Source: Ananas comosus (Eukaryota > Streptophyta > Magnoliopsida > Poales > Bromeliaceae). Taken from it: a stretch of DNA of 64,000 nucleotides. The position numbers and the translations under genes are program-made. Every line of letters starts with the position of its first letter. Positions within the stretch are counted from its first letter, which is position 1. The notes beneath the pieces were generated by a model that saw only the letters and a list, made by a program, of their open reading frames with translations, was not told the origin of the DNA and did not search any database. Shown here one piece after another: positions 48,801 to 60,692 of this stretch. The stretch lies in the NCBI RefSeq assembly GCF_001540865.1, contig NC_033621.1:24084973-24148972 (forward strand), given 5' to 3'.

Positions 48801-51149
48801 CGGTTGTTTCACATGGTATCAGAATAGGAGGTCCTGAGTTCGAGTCATGCCAGGCTCCTAACATATTAATTTTCTCCCATTTAATTTAAGCCCACGTCAT
48901 GGGCCGACTAAAAAGTCTCGAGCCCAGACGTGAGGGGGAGTGTTAAATATAAAAATGTTTAAAACATCATTCTCTAACAGCTTAAGCTTTTAGAGTACAA
49001 CGGTTGTTTCACAGATGACATAAAATAATCGATCCTAACCAATGGAGTTGGTAGCAGAAAGGAGCTTCACGAAAGAGCTTCACGAAAACAAAGGTTGTCT
49101 TAATAACTTTTACTAGGAAATAATATTGACAACATGGACCATTGGTTCAAGGGAAAATTAGCAGCATAAGAGATAAAATAATAATGCAAAAGTCATAAAA
49201 CGTACAGAAGAAAAATTATCACATGCCATCGAATTTGATTTTTATACAAGTTTCTTTAAGAAAATTTTTTCTCTTTTAACAAGTTAGATAATTTCATAAA
49301 TTTTGCTACATGTTCTGTACCATCAAAAAGGACAATCGGAAAAGTCGGAAAACACAATTTCGAATGCAGAGCATTTATTTAGACATGGACTAACAAACAA
49401 TAAGAAAGTAATCTATTACATCTTATTCTTACCTTGATCTTCATATTAGAGCTTATTTCCATGTCTCCCCTGAATACAGTAACTGGCATTATATTTCGAG
49501 TTCTAAGGGCACCTAAAAGTGATAGAGGGCTGTCGACATGAACTGTTCTTGCTACTATTCTCTTTGAGAAGAGATCCAATAGATGGTCATTTTCGTCCAT
49601 CACGCTAGTACGCATAGCTCCAGGTTCTCTGTAAACTATACAATCAAACTTAACTCCATGAGCTTTCATCTGTTGACAAATGGCGTCGACCTGATCCTTT
49701 TTTGTCCCCTCATAAGGATCTTTTATAGGATATTTTGCATCAGTGATTAGACAAAGGCGTTGCTTTCCCTTGTTTGTAGGTCCAAACTTCTTTATCAGCA
49801 TGTCTATACCGACAACAATGGCATCCATAACTAACAAAAGTCAAGGACATCGGAAGCATGAACTTAAGCCAGTATTCGCAGTATTGACAGGATATATGTA
49901 ATTTACCACCAAAAAACATCATGAAACAAGGCATTTACACGCACAGCACATAACATAAAAATAAAAAAGTTTAATTGGATATTGTAGGAATCAAATATGT
50001 GAAAAAAGACATCATTTGAGATGATGGAAATACAGAAGCACAAACTTTAAGAACCCAATATACTAACCCCTTGATTTTTACAATAGAAAGAATGTAATAC
50101 CTACTGTTAAGTAATCAGAAGCCGTAGATAGAAAAGAAGCAAAGACCCGATTAAATAGAAGTATGTTGCACAAAAGAAAACAAAATTATATTATGCGGAT
50201 ACAATCACCAGGAACAGTTCCTCTTGGAAGGTTTTGTAAAGTGTCAGTTGCCTCCCCATCGACAACTTTAATATTACGCAAAACCACCACATGCTCATAT
50301 CCACCCACTTCCTTTTGGAGCTCATTGTTAGTTTCTGAGAATCGCAAAGCATCTCATTAACCAAAATTTGGTAATGGTAATAATGTATATCAAATCAACC
50401 CAGCGAAGTACTTCACTCAAAACTGTGCAATGAAAAAAGAAAAGGGGAAGCATGATATATAGTTCTAAGTGCAAAAATATTCAACTTTTGTCAAAGCGAA
50501 ATGAAAGGCACGAGATCAAATTGGAATACTACTTGATAGAAAGGAATACCTCCAGTTCCAAATACAACAACCGCAACTTCGTCACTCTTGCCGTAGATTA
50601 GCTGCAAAAGCCAAAGATTAAAGAGCACCATTAAACCCTGATTCCTCACAAATTAGACCAATTTAGAGAGAAATTTATAAGAAAATGAACTACAAATCCT
50701 TGCCTTCTTCTGCACGAGCATCGAGCAGACCTTTTCGACCTCCTGAAGAACACCATGCATTGATGGGCCAACATCAAGCAGCAAAACCACAGCTTCCTAC
50801 ATTCCCACACATGTAAATACATAAGGGAATCGACTTTTCTCATAAAAATCACATTTTTGGCCCCAAAAAACCCCCCCTTTTTTTTAGGGTGTTTCATTTC
50901 ATTTAAGCGTTCGATCACTTCCAAGTACCCAAATTTGTGGTAGAAATTGATTTCAAGAGTATGAACCCCGCTGATTAATTTGATTTAGGGGGCAACAAAA
51001 GTAAACTATAACTACAAGGTGGTCGGAGTCGTAAAAACCTCTCCGATTAACTCATTAAAAAATGGGAAAAAAAAAGGAAAAAAGGGGAAAGAGTGGGGAA
51101 GGGGGAATTAGGGTTTTGGAGAAGCAGGGTTTACCCTGTTGCGAGCCAT
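45835..51149 (-). CDS. KU80: Ku80, 12 exons, 683 aa
   Basis: Large subunit of the Ku heterodimer, which binds DNA ends in non-homologous end joining and at telomeres. Minus-strand exons: 51135-51149, 50704-50796, 50550-50601, 50209-50334, 49433-49830, 48287-48573, 47762-47957, 47370-47576, 46710-46874, 46306-46623, 45980-46110, 45835-45898; they total 2052 nt. The N-terminal vWA domain starts EAVVLLLDVGPSMHGVL and continues through AIVVGIDMLIKKFG and GKQRLCLITDAKYP. The Ku core barrel spans exons 6-8 (VPISPAEWEAVKF, KAIVAVSAIARAM, DSFYFNVLPFAEDVREF). The C-terminal helical region (NPIQDFEAMMARRDSSKWV, EPREFNRFLIELKDK) and a short acidic tail end at TAG. Length matches plant Ku80. Exon 1 has only 15 nt. 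Intron 2 has a GC donor (AAG/GCAAGG). Intron 5 carries a TRIM element. Confidence 0.97.
48741..49013 (+). mobile_element. TRIM/SMART-like miniature LTR element in Ku80 intron 5
   Basis: Terminal direct repeats of 73 bp each (48741-48813 and 48941-49013) differ at two positions and run TGTTAAATAT...TTGTTTCACA. TGGTATCAGAAT follows the first repeat directly (48814-48825) as primer-binding site for initiator tRNA-Met. A polypurine tract TGAGGGGGAG precedes the second (48931-48940). A perfect 5-bp duplication GATGA flanks it (48736-48740 and 49014-49018). The 273-bp total has no coding capacity, so it depended on another element for movement. Confidence 0.95.
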
Positions 51150-51738
51150 GGATGAGGAGAATCCGAAGCTCGACCGGGAGAGGAAGGAGAGGGAGTGGGG
51201 ATTGAGAGGATTGGATATAATAAAGCAAAAAGGGAGATTTTTTTTTTGTTTGGTTTATTTTTAAATTTGGGAAATTTGACTCTCACTCTCTTTGCTTTGA
51301 TCCTTCCCGCGTAAGCTTCAGAGCCAGAGAAATAACAAATAAGTGCTTCTTATTTATTTTATTTTGACTTTTAATTCCTTTTCTTTGTTTTTTGTAATTT
51401 TTAATTTTGTTTTGTGTACATACATTTTATGGCAAAAAGTTAGCTAAATTATCCTTTCGATCCTCAAAATATAAGCCCGATGACACTTTAAATTTTAAAT
51501 TTTAATTTTATAAATTATTTTTAATCGAATTTGATCGTTTAATTTAGTTTACTAAATACTAACGTGTCAGTGATATTAAACTAATATAGTATTTTACTTT
51601 ATCGTATCATTAATCATAACAGTGTGCTCGTATTTATAAATACTGTTTTTTATTATCTTGTTATATTTTATGTGCTTTACATTTATGTACGAGCGTTTTT
51701 TCAATAAAAATAAGGTTGTTTTATGTGATTTTGTTTTA
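51150..51738. other. Ku80 promoter region and AT-rich flank
   Basis: Upstream of the start codon (reading on the minus strand) a TATA-like GGATATAATA lies at about 51210-51219. The rest is AT-rich without recognised elements. Confidence 0.4.
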
Positions 51739-52077
51739 GCTTTGGTTCGGAGTTAAGAAAAAATTAGTTATTTTAGGAATAAGGTTAAGTTTAGGATTAA
51801 GATGGGGTTAGAATATTTTTATGTTTGGTTGGGAATTGGAGTTAGTCTAGGATAGTGAAAAATAGTATTTGGTTGGAATAGGTGGGATAAGAAGGATAGT
51901 GAGTTATTATGAATAGAAAATAATATTTGGTTGAGATTTGATAGGATTAGTTGGGGTTAGCTAACCCGGAATAACTCATTTCAGGTGGGTTAGCTAATCT
52001 CATCCATTTTTAGAAGTGTTTGGAAATAAAATGGGAGTTAAGGGGTTATTCCACCCCTTAACTCCCAACCAAACGGA
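51739..52077. mobile_element. MITE with short inverted ends
   Basis: Starts near CTTTGGTTCGGAGTTAAG and ends CTTAACTCCCAACCAAACGG, an 18-bp inverted match with one mismatch. The interior has several further TTTGGTTG words. No transposase. Target duplication not resolved. Confidence 0.65.
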
Positions 52078-53140
52078 TTAAAGAATTGAAAAACAAACAA
52101 ACCAAAATTTTTATAATTTAAAACAATACGATTCATAATTTTTTTAAAAATATATTATGTATCAGTCTCAAATAATAATCAAATAATTACGTCGACCATC
52201 ATTATTTTTAGATTAAAGATGTTTAACATAAAAATAATCATAATTATATCTTTTTTTATTATTTAAAAAATTAAATAAATAAAAATATTTTTTTTTAAAA
52301 CCAAATATTCCAGATTGAATCAACCGAATTATATTATGGCTTGATTTCAATTTTATATTCTTTTATTGCAAAAAAACAAAACTGATCCAACTAATGCTCG
52401 CTCCAAATAGAGAATCAAACTTTTTTATTCCATTAAATTCTCTAGAAACCATCTAGGCCATGGACTGTATTTATTATTATTTTTTTTTGGCAACAACTAT
52501 TTCATTCAAATTTGAACAATTAAAAATAAAATTTTCATCTTTTTTTTAAGGGTTAAATGCATATATATAAGTCCTTGCAAACATAATAAATTATAAATAT
52601 ATCCCTATAAAGTTTCATATTTATATTTTACTTCTACAAAAGTTCTATTATTTTCAAATATATCCTTCTGATTTATTATCGTTATAGAATTATTTATATT
52701 TTAAGTAAAATGCTAATTTTGCTATCACAAATATGTTCATTCAAAAGCCACAACAGTATAATATAAAAAAAATAAAAATATCAAGTTATTTTATAAACTA
52801 ATCAGAGTTAAGTGTTTAATCTATTGTTAACTAAAGTTTTCTAACGACAAAAATATATTGGAAAAATTTTAGAATTTTTACGGAAATAATAGTACCTTGG
52901 AAAAATCACTGCATGGCTTATATTTTACCTATATAAAAATACTTATTAATGTGAGCATCTGAGTAGGATGACAAATCAGAATATGCTCTCACCCTCGATT
53001 TTCATGATCTTTCCAGTTACAACTTACAACTACAAAGAGATTAATAATAATGTAAAAAGGATAAAAGTACATAAAAACCCTCATTAGAATGTTAGGTAAA
53101 ATGGAATGATATCTATTTTCTAATAATATATTAAAAAAAA
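52078..53140. repeat. AT-rich region with relative of the 1.8-kb repeat tail
   Basis: 52540-52990 resembles 4110-4480 and 5930-6290 (shared TATATCCTTCTGATTTATTA-like words, CACAAATATGTTC). It probably belongs to one old MITE family with AGTTGAACTTTATAG-type arms. No gene was seen. Confidence 0.55.
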
Positions 53141-53490
53141 AGGTAATCTTCAAATAACACTCCAGTGGTTTCGTATTTTCTCACTTTAGTATTCTATGGT
53201 TTAAAGTATATCGAGTTAGTGTTCTGTGGTTTCATTTTTATCTTTTCGTTAGTTTTTCCGTTAATTTTCTGTTAATATTTCGTTAAATTATATATAAAAA
53301 AACTTCAAATACTTCATCTAAATTTATCAAATATTCACTTTCGTATCTTTTAGTTTTAACTTTGTCACTGATTTAACGAAAAAAATAGTAAAATTAATAA
53401 TAAAAAGATAAAAATGATACACTTTAAACCACATGATAGTAAAATAAAAAATTGTTAAACCACATAGGGGTGGTATTTGAAGGTTTTTCT
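53141..53490. mobile_element. Mutator-type MITE, diverged copy
   Basis: Same family as 33039-33392: CCAGTGGTTTCGTATTTTCT at the left, and at the right the complementary AAACCACATAGGGGTGG then GAAGGTTTTTC. The internal TTGTCACTGATTTAACG matches the other copies in reverse. Flanking A9 runs may hide the 9-bp duplication. Confidence 0.8.
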
Positions 53491-53730
53491 AAAAAAAAAT
53501 TGATTGTTTGTACTAACAACTACTTTTTTAATTATATTATTTCAAATGAATTTAAGCTATGCTAAAATTAAATTTTAGATAGAGCTTTCGCTTTATGAAG
53601 TCTTAAAACTCGTTTCAGCTTGTCCATGAAGCGCAAATTTTTTTATTAATCAAATGGGTGTTAATTTATTTAGAATAAAGAAGCTATTTTAGATGTCTGA
53701 TAATATTAGCTTAGGCTAGAATACTCTCAG

Positions 53731-54430
53731 TTTTTTTTTTTTTTTTTTGAGAAAGAGCTTCATTCATTAAACGTGATGAACTAAGCATACATGGTGGAAA
53801 CAGCTAGGACCTCTTAGAAAAGCCGAAAAAACCAAAGAAACCAAAACAAAAGGCCAAAAATAAACATGTAAAAGAAAAACAAAAGGATGTAGCTAGGGCA
53901 GGAGTTTATCATGAATCACATAACGTCAGTCTAGTCCTTCGACAAAGACTTGACGCGAACAGTGGTCCGGCTTGCGTTGGGAGGTATCTCACGAAAGATA
54001 GTGTTGTTGTGCTCGGTCCATACGACCCACCAGATCACCGCCAATTGTGTTAAACTCTTCGCTCTCGACACCGCATTGGGGTTACAAGATATCTCTTTCC
54101 ATAGACGCCGAATATCCCCCGAGCCGAATATCAACCGAGTCCACTTCGCTCGCCTCTGTGCCTCCCTCACACAATATAAGGTATCTGACAAAGACACAGT
54201 CACGGAAAAGGTGATTGCAGTTTTCTAGAAACACCGCGCAAAAAATACACTATTGGTCCACAGGGCACCCTCAACTGGTCAGTCTATCCGCTGTAAGTAA
54301 TCTCTTGCGAAGTAGAATCCAGATGAAAATTTTAATTTTGACCGAAATTTTTAACCTCCAAAGATGATCGTACATGGGGTCTCTGTAACCTGCGTCGGTG
54401 ATGAAGTCATAAAGCGATTTAATCGTAAAA
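53731..54430 (-). mobile_element. 5'-truncated LINE remnant
   Basis: Read on the minus strand, broken frames give KIKIFIWILLRKRLLTADRL, a Cys pair, NCNHLFRDC and AVIWWVVWTEHNNTIF. This is the zf-RVT-type region downstream of LINE reverse transcriptases. A poly(A) tail appears as T18 at about 53731-53750. Several in-frame stops show it is dead. Target duplication not found. Confidence 0.82.
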
Positions 54431-54979
54431 CATTAGTTAAAGTGTGATTTGTGTGACATAGAGTTCTATGAGGAAATATTTTATTTATTTTCTCTTGGTT
54501 CAACTTAAATATTATTTATTTATTTTTAATGTAAATTTTTTTTTTAAATGATATCTCTATATTCTTAGGTCACAATTCTTTTGGATCTATTATTAGCGTT
54601 AGGGAGATTCAAAACCAAATGGATCTTAAAAGAATGTTGGGATCTTCAACTTCAAATTGCTTTAGCCCAGCAACATTTGGCTGCTTCTTATACCAAATAG
54701 ATTACAAAAAAGGGACAAAAAATTCAAAATAAATTAAATTTGAATAAAAAATAAAATGAGATACTAATGACTTATTTGGATGCCAAAATCAAATATCCAC
54801 AGATATTCTTCTTTGAGATTACAAGTTTAAAAGTTTGATTTTTTTACTTTTTAGCAACTCGTATCATTTATAATTAGTTAAATAATTAATTTTTTTATTT
54901 ATAAGACAATTTTATTTTAGTTTTATGGTATCCATTTTGAATGGTATATATATATATTTATGCACATTATTATTTTCTT

Positions 54980-55942
54980 GGGTAAACTTCAAATACCATC
55001 CTTGTTGTTTCGTATTCTCCACTTTAAAGTGCTTCAAATTAGTATCATGTGGTTTCATTTTTATCTTTTCGTCAATTTTTTCGTTAATATTTTGTTAAAT
55101 TATATATAAAAAACTTCAGATATCCCATCTAGATTTATCGAATATTCATTTTAGTACCTTTTAGTTTTAATTTTGTCATTAATTTAATAAAAATAATTAG
55201 TGAAATCGATAAGAAAAATATAAAAATAAAACCATATAGCACTAATGGGTGCGTTTGATTCGAGTTATCCTGGCAGGATTACAGGCAATCCTGCCAGGAT
55301 AACTATGTTTGGTTAATCCGCTATGTAATCTAGTCGTTAATGTAGGATTACATATCGAGCAGGATTACATCGAAAATATTAACGGGAGGGAGGTCGTGTA
55401 TCTTGCATTACTGAAACCCGTTAATACTACATATTATGTAAAATGACAATTTTACCCTCCAACAACCCCAAATCTAATTAACAGTATTATTTTCATCTCT
55501 ATCTCGCCTTCCCCCCAGCCCTCTCTCTCGCACGCCGCTTTCTCTCGCTCTCTCTCTCTCGACGTCTCTCTCTCTCTCTCTCTCTCTCGCACGAACACCT
55601 ATCATCTTCTATTGCGTCGTCCTCCCAAGTAATCATCACGATCTCCTTTCCTCCATTCGTTATTTCCGCAAAAAATAATATTCAAATGACCACAACAAGG
55701 GCAATTTTGGAAAAAACTATACTTTTATGTCAGGATTACTAAATTTTATAAACTGAACCAAACGCTCTAATGCAGCATTAGTAGTAATCTCACGCCGAAA
55801 TCCAAAATACCTGGATATGTCGAGATACTTTGTAATATTACATAACTCGAACCAAACGGGCCCTAAATTGGTCTACTTTAAACTATAAGGTAATAAAGTG
55901 AGAAAATATAAAATCACAAAAATGATATTTGAAATTTTTTCC
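54980..55942. mobile_element. Mutator-type MITE interrupted by another MITE
   Basis: Left part 54980-55245 and right part 55864-55942 together form one family member (GGGTAAACTTCAAATACC at one end, GAAATTTTTTCC at the other). The 618 bp between them is a separate element, so the Mutator-type copy is older. Confidence 0.85.
55246..55863. mobile_element. Tourist/Harbinger-like MITE nested in the Mutator MITE
   Basis: Ends GGGTGCGTTTGATTCGAGTT and (reverse complement) GGGCCCGTTTGGTTCGAGTT. Comparison with the uninterrupted host element gives a TAA target duplication. Near its left end is a 17-bp perfect hairpin (55264-55280 with 55287-55303). The interior has CT-rich tracts (55530-55590). A partial relative starts at 57493. 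Confidence 0.85.
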
Positions 55943-56127
55943 ATCAAAAAATTTTCTTCTAATGCATCGAAATAAAAGCCAAATAAAACAAAAATAAAAA
56001 AGAAGAAGAAAAAACAGAAGAGGGGCAAATGAGTAATTTCACACACAAGAGCAGCGGTGGCTGGGCTTTTCCCCTTCCCCTCCTCCCCCCCGTTTGTGGC
56101 TCTTATTCGATTCCGCCTCTTCTCAGG

Positions 56128-56166
<39 letters not shown>

Positions 56167-56244
56167 CCATAGAAGAGGAGGAAGAAGAAGGAACCACAGG
56201 GAAGAAGAGGATTATCACCGAATCCATCACCACCGCCACCATTA

Positions 56245-56366
56245 ATGGCGTCGAGGATCGCATTCAAGCCCCTGGGCTCCCTCTGCTTCGCGCCGCCGCG
56301 TACCAACAGGAGCGCCGCCGCCGCCGCCACCTTCGGATCCCCCAGAGCCTCCATGGCCTCCACCAA
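56245..56366 (+). CDS. Orphan 5' exon with transit-peptide-like sequence
   Basis: MASRIAFKPLGSLCFAPPRT followed by an Ala/Ser-rich, Arg-containing stretch ending SMASTK looks like a plastid or mitochondrial targeting peptide. It is preceded by a (CT)n leader (about 56131-56162). The frame either ends at TAA after 41 codons or, more likely, splices at the GTAATT inside that last AAG-TAA. No later exon was found between here and the 100-N gap at 58001 or beyond, and an N lies at 56787. The mature protein is therefore unknown. A second Met at MASTK could start a cytosolic form. Confidence 0.45.
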
Positions 56367-57492
56367 GTAATTAGATCCCTCTCCCCCTCCCCTACCCCAT
56401 CTCTTACTTCGCACCCCGACGCACGCATTGGTATTTGGTTTCGTTTCGTTTCGTTTCTCGATCTAAGTTGTTTGGGCTCTTTTTGGTACAAATTTTGTTG
56501 GGTTTCGTCGATTTGGTGTTTTTTTGGGTTAATATTGTTTGAATTTGTTGATTTGGGTTTCTTTTTTTGGGAGTGGGGGAGGTGGGCAAGGATTCGGCAC
56601 GCACCATATCCATCATATGTGTCGTATCGTATCAGTAAGATATCGACATGATATCTCCGTATCTATGATGCAACTGAAAATTTTTTTTTAATTAGTAAGT
56701 AATTTGTTAATAAAGTTTAAAAAATTTGATAAAAATATTTATTATTGGTATAATTTGTTTTTTTATAAAATAAATATTTTATGCCANCTGGCATTGGCAT
56801 GGTCGGCAAGTTTTTGGCACGACTCCGTGCTATGGTTATTAAATCCTTGGGGTGGGAAATGTACTGAGAAAATTAAGCAATTTAGTTAACACCTCTTCCA
56901 TTTGTATTTTTTTTATTCAAATTGTTTTAGGTAGATAAATTTAATGCAAAATGTAATTTTATTTACTGAAAACGGTTAAAGTTGTTAAATTTAATAAATT
57001 ACTAAATTACTTTCAAAATTTAGTAAAATGTTCAATTTTAGATGAGTAGAATTATCTAAATAAAGTGTTAAATATATTACTTATATTTTCGGTACGTTTT
57101 TTCGAACTCTACTTTTTTTTAAGTGTTTAATCTTGATTTGGTTAACACTGTTTCGATGGATTAATTAGTTGTTTTTTCCTAAAAAAAAAATTATTGTTCT
57201 TATTGAGGAATTGTCAAAGTTGTGGGTCAAATTGGTTTCTCCTTTTCAATTCAATTCGTGCGGCTAATTAATTGCATGCGTGTCCATTTCATCTCAATTA
57301 CGCGTATGCTTATCACTTGAGTGCTTCCACCTGTTTGTTGTGATGTGTGAAAAAAACATAGGTTTTTAGGGTTTTGACCTGCTCTTTATATGTAATAATG
57401 TAATATAAAGTAATTATTTGCTACTAACTTGTGCGTTTTTTGTCGGGTGGTGGACTCTTACCTTCCATGTCGGTTTAGATTATTTTGCATTT

Positions 57493-58000
57493 AGGGTGCG
57501 TTTGGTTCGCGTTATCTTTTTAAGATTCCTAGTAATCTAATAGGAATAACAAAATATGACGGTGTTTGGCTAAACGCACTAAGTAATCTAGTTGGTAATA
57601 TTAGATTTACTTGGGAATAAGATTCATCCCAAAGTACTAATCTCATTCCCTTGAGGAAGGATAGGTATCCTCATATTAATAGATTGGAGTAATCATGATG
57701 TGTCTAATCTCTTTCTTTCTTTCTATCCGCCGGCTAGTTGGTATTATTTTTCTTTACACTCTAACTTCATATCTCTCTCTAAGCTTATCTTTTTTTCTCT
57801 AAGCTTATCTTTTTTTCTCTAAACTTCAACTCTTTTTCTCTCTCTAAACTAAGCTCTCTCTCCCTCTTTTTTCCTCAAATCTCAATTCTCTCCCCCTTTT
57901 TTCCTCAAATCTCAATTCTCTCACTCCCTCTAATCTCGACTCTATTTCTCTTCCTATTTTTTTAATTATGCTTTCTCTCTCTAACCTATGTTCTCTCTCT
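57493..58000. mobile_element. Partial Tourist-like MITE and pyrimidine-rich tract
   Basis: GGGTGCGTTTGGTTCGCGTT matches the left end of the element at 55246. TCTAA/CTCTCT-rich sequence with local tandem copies (TAAGCTTATCTTTTTTTCTC twice, TTTTTTCCTCAAATCTCAAT twice) runs into the gap. The 3' end is not seen, presumably in the gap. Confidence 0.6.
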
Positions 58001-58100
58001 NNNNNNNNNNNNNNNNNNNNNNNNNNNNNNNNNNNNNNNNNNNNNNNNNNNNNNNNNNNNNNNNNNNNNNNNNNNNNNNNNNNNNNNNNNNNNNNNNNNN
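58001..58100. other. Assembly gap of 100 N
   Basis: Run of exactly 100 N, a conventional placeholder for an unknown length. Confidence 0.99.
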
Positions 58101-58189
58101 GGTGACGTGCTTGGTCCACGTTGATACGAATGTGTTAGTCAAAATTAACGTGTAGTGTGGGGCACTTGACTTAACTACTTTAATTAATA

Positions 58190-58405
58190 GGAAAAACTTT
58201 ATAAATATCATTCGTATAGTTTCGTACTTTTTTATTTTAATACTGTATAATTTAAAATATATTATTTTTATATTTTATATTTTTTTTTCTTTTTATTATT
58301 CTATCTATTATTTTTTTTATTAAATCAGTGACAAAGTAAAAATTAATGAATACTAAAGTGAATATTCGATAAACTATAGATAAGATATTTGAAGTTTACC
58401 CCAAT
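58190..58405. mobile_element. Mutator-type MITE, degraded copy
   Basis: Contains ATCAGTGACAAAGTAAAAAT, GATACTAAAGTGA-like and ATTCGATAAA words, and an end GATATTTGAAGTTTACCCC, shared with 33039-33392 and 53141-53490. The left arm is strongly decayed. Confidence 0.65.
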
Positions 58406-59010
58406 TAATATAATATATAATAATAATAAAGATAATAATTATCTTCCGTGTAGAAATATTTTTTAGGTCTACTTCGGTTGACGGAGAATCCAAATTGTAT
58501 CTTAGATGAGTCTAAAAATGACTCATTCTCTCACATAAATTATGGTGTGGAGTCAATTCCTTGATTTATGGTTTCCTCCCACATATATTTTCATATACCA
58601 ATAATATAAAAATCCAATCAAACTAACTGTTTCAACTAGTCAAATCATGATCATGTCTATAAAATGATTTAGTTTAATCTTTTGAACCAAATTAGTCAAA
58701 AACCGCTTCCAGATATTCGGACAAGTGGTTCAACCATCGAACGTCTTTACTCAAATTGACCAAAGTTTTTGTCAAGTCATATCAAAATTTAATGACTTTA
58801 ACCAACTTAGCTTTCTATCAGTGTAGATTAATCTTACAAAAAATAAAACTTGAAAACTTATATCTACTTAATTTAATTTAGAAACCAATATTTGTTAATT
58901 AACTATGATGCTAAAATAATATTATATATATATATATATGTATATATTTATAATAAAATAAAAAATAATAGTTAAATTTTATTACATTATGTCGGTGTTC
59001 AATATTTAAT
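58406..59010. other. Intergenic, nothing recognised
   Basis: AT-rich DNA with a (TA)n run near 58922-58940. No exon or element boundary. Confidence 0.35.
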
Positions 59011-59160
59011 CTTTTTTTTTTCCTTTTTGAGAAAGGTAGCATACTATCTGCTTCGTTTATTTCGTTTAGAAATAAACTTAACTGAAAATGTGAATCAATT
59101 AGAATTCGAACTTAAAACCTCGGATACCAACTACCAAATTCTTTGTCACTTACGTTAGAG
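59011..59160 (-). mobile_element. tRNA-derived SINE, minus-strand copy
   Basis: T-rich start (the A tail reversed), then AAAGGTAGCATACTATCTGC and TTCGTTTATTTCG, then a reversed B box (GAATTCGAACTTAAAACCTC) and a reversed A-box region (TTTGTCACTTACGTTAGAG). Homologous to 35600-35751. A further fragment with AAATAAACTTAACTGAAAAT and TTTGTCACTTACGCTACGAT lies at about 59281-59362. Confidence 0.78.
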
Positions 59161-59362
59161 ACAGTCAGTCTGATTTTTTAAATATTAATATGAGAGAGAG
59201 GGAGAGAAAGAGAATGACATGTAGTTGATTCATCACTTGGAATGTTGGATGATCCACGCATGCATGCACGTTTTCGCTGTTATTTTTTAAAAAATAAACT
59301 TAACTGAAAATGTTTGGAACTTCTGATAACAATCACCAAATTATTTGTCACTTACGCTACGA

Positions 59363-60651
59363 TGGATTCGAATTTAACAATCTTCCTTTTTTAGGTTGTG
59401 CCTATGAAAGTAAGCTTCAAAGAAAGTTAGCTACAACTAGCTAGGTTTACACATACTGCAATTGAAGTGGAAGTTGATGTAATTGAGATCTCTCGCTAGT
59501 GATAAGATTAAAGGGGGAATGCTCCAGGTTGGGTGGAGATGGTGTTAGATGCCATGGACTTATCATCGGCCCCACATTTCGAATCCAACGGCTCGCGGAC
59601 CCCTGACCTATCTCCTGGACCACAACATACACACACGCGCACGCCATTAGTTCATTGTCATGTCATTTTATCAAGCACAAGAAAATTTATATAGATCGCA
59701 AAGGTCGTATCTGGGTGCAGAAGTTAAAGACCGGTACTCAGTGCGAAAAACATCACCTGAGAAAAGTATCACCATTAGTCTCTGAACTTATTACTCGAGA
59801 GTTTTACTTGGTTTCTCGAACATTTGAAGTGTCGCAAACATTTGGAAGTGTCCGATTTGTGCATTACTAACTATTGCAGTACTCTATGTACTTATACATC
59901 TGCACATCATATTGACACATTGCAGTACTCTACGTACTTAGGCAATATTAACTATTGTAGTACTCTACGTACTAATATATATGCGTATCATATTGGCTCA
60001 CATACATATGTACGATCGCAAGATAAATAACAATTTGCTATATATTTTGTATGCAATGATACCAAATTATTATACATCGATCGCACGTATAATAAATCGG
60101 CTTTAATTCTCACTCTAGGTACCAAATGAAGGAGTGGAGTGGGGCTTGCCTACATTAAACAAGGTTGGTGTGTGAGATTTGAGAGGGTTGTTGGAAATGT
60201 TAATTTTCACCTTAATCCATGTANCATATATAGAATTGTTTTACCTTGATAAATATTTTGAAGAAACTAGTGCTCCTTAATTTCCTTGTCAATTTAATTA
60301 TAGCTCCATCAATTTATTGTCTAAATCTCTAGTTAAATAACACAGAAAAGGCTCGGTTATTTGGATCAGTATTCGGTAATTCAAGCTAATTAAGATATAT
60401 ATTTTGGTTATCCTTTGACGAATAATAAACAAAAAAAAATGTGATAAGCTATTGATTCCATGTTAATTTTGAAAATTTTAAAATCCAAACCCAATAATTT
60501 TGGTCGAATTCGGATCAGTTTTGTGTGTTAGCAAGTCCAATGATATTCCACCAAGAACGCAAAAGAACCACTTAATTTAAAAATAGACACACAAAAGCAT
60601 TTTATTTGTGGGGTCTCATTAATGGGTCATAGTATTTATTCTAAATTTTTG

Positions 60652-60692
<41 letters not shown>

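Noticed and set aside
53950..54228. Plus frame opposite the LINE remnant
   Set aside because: Antisense shadow of the LINE-derived sequence; the minus strand carries the recognisable motifs.
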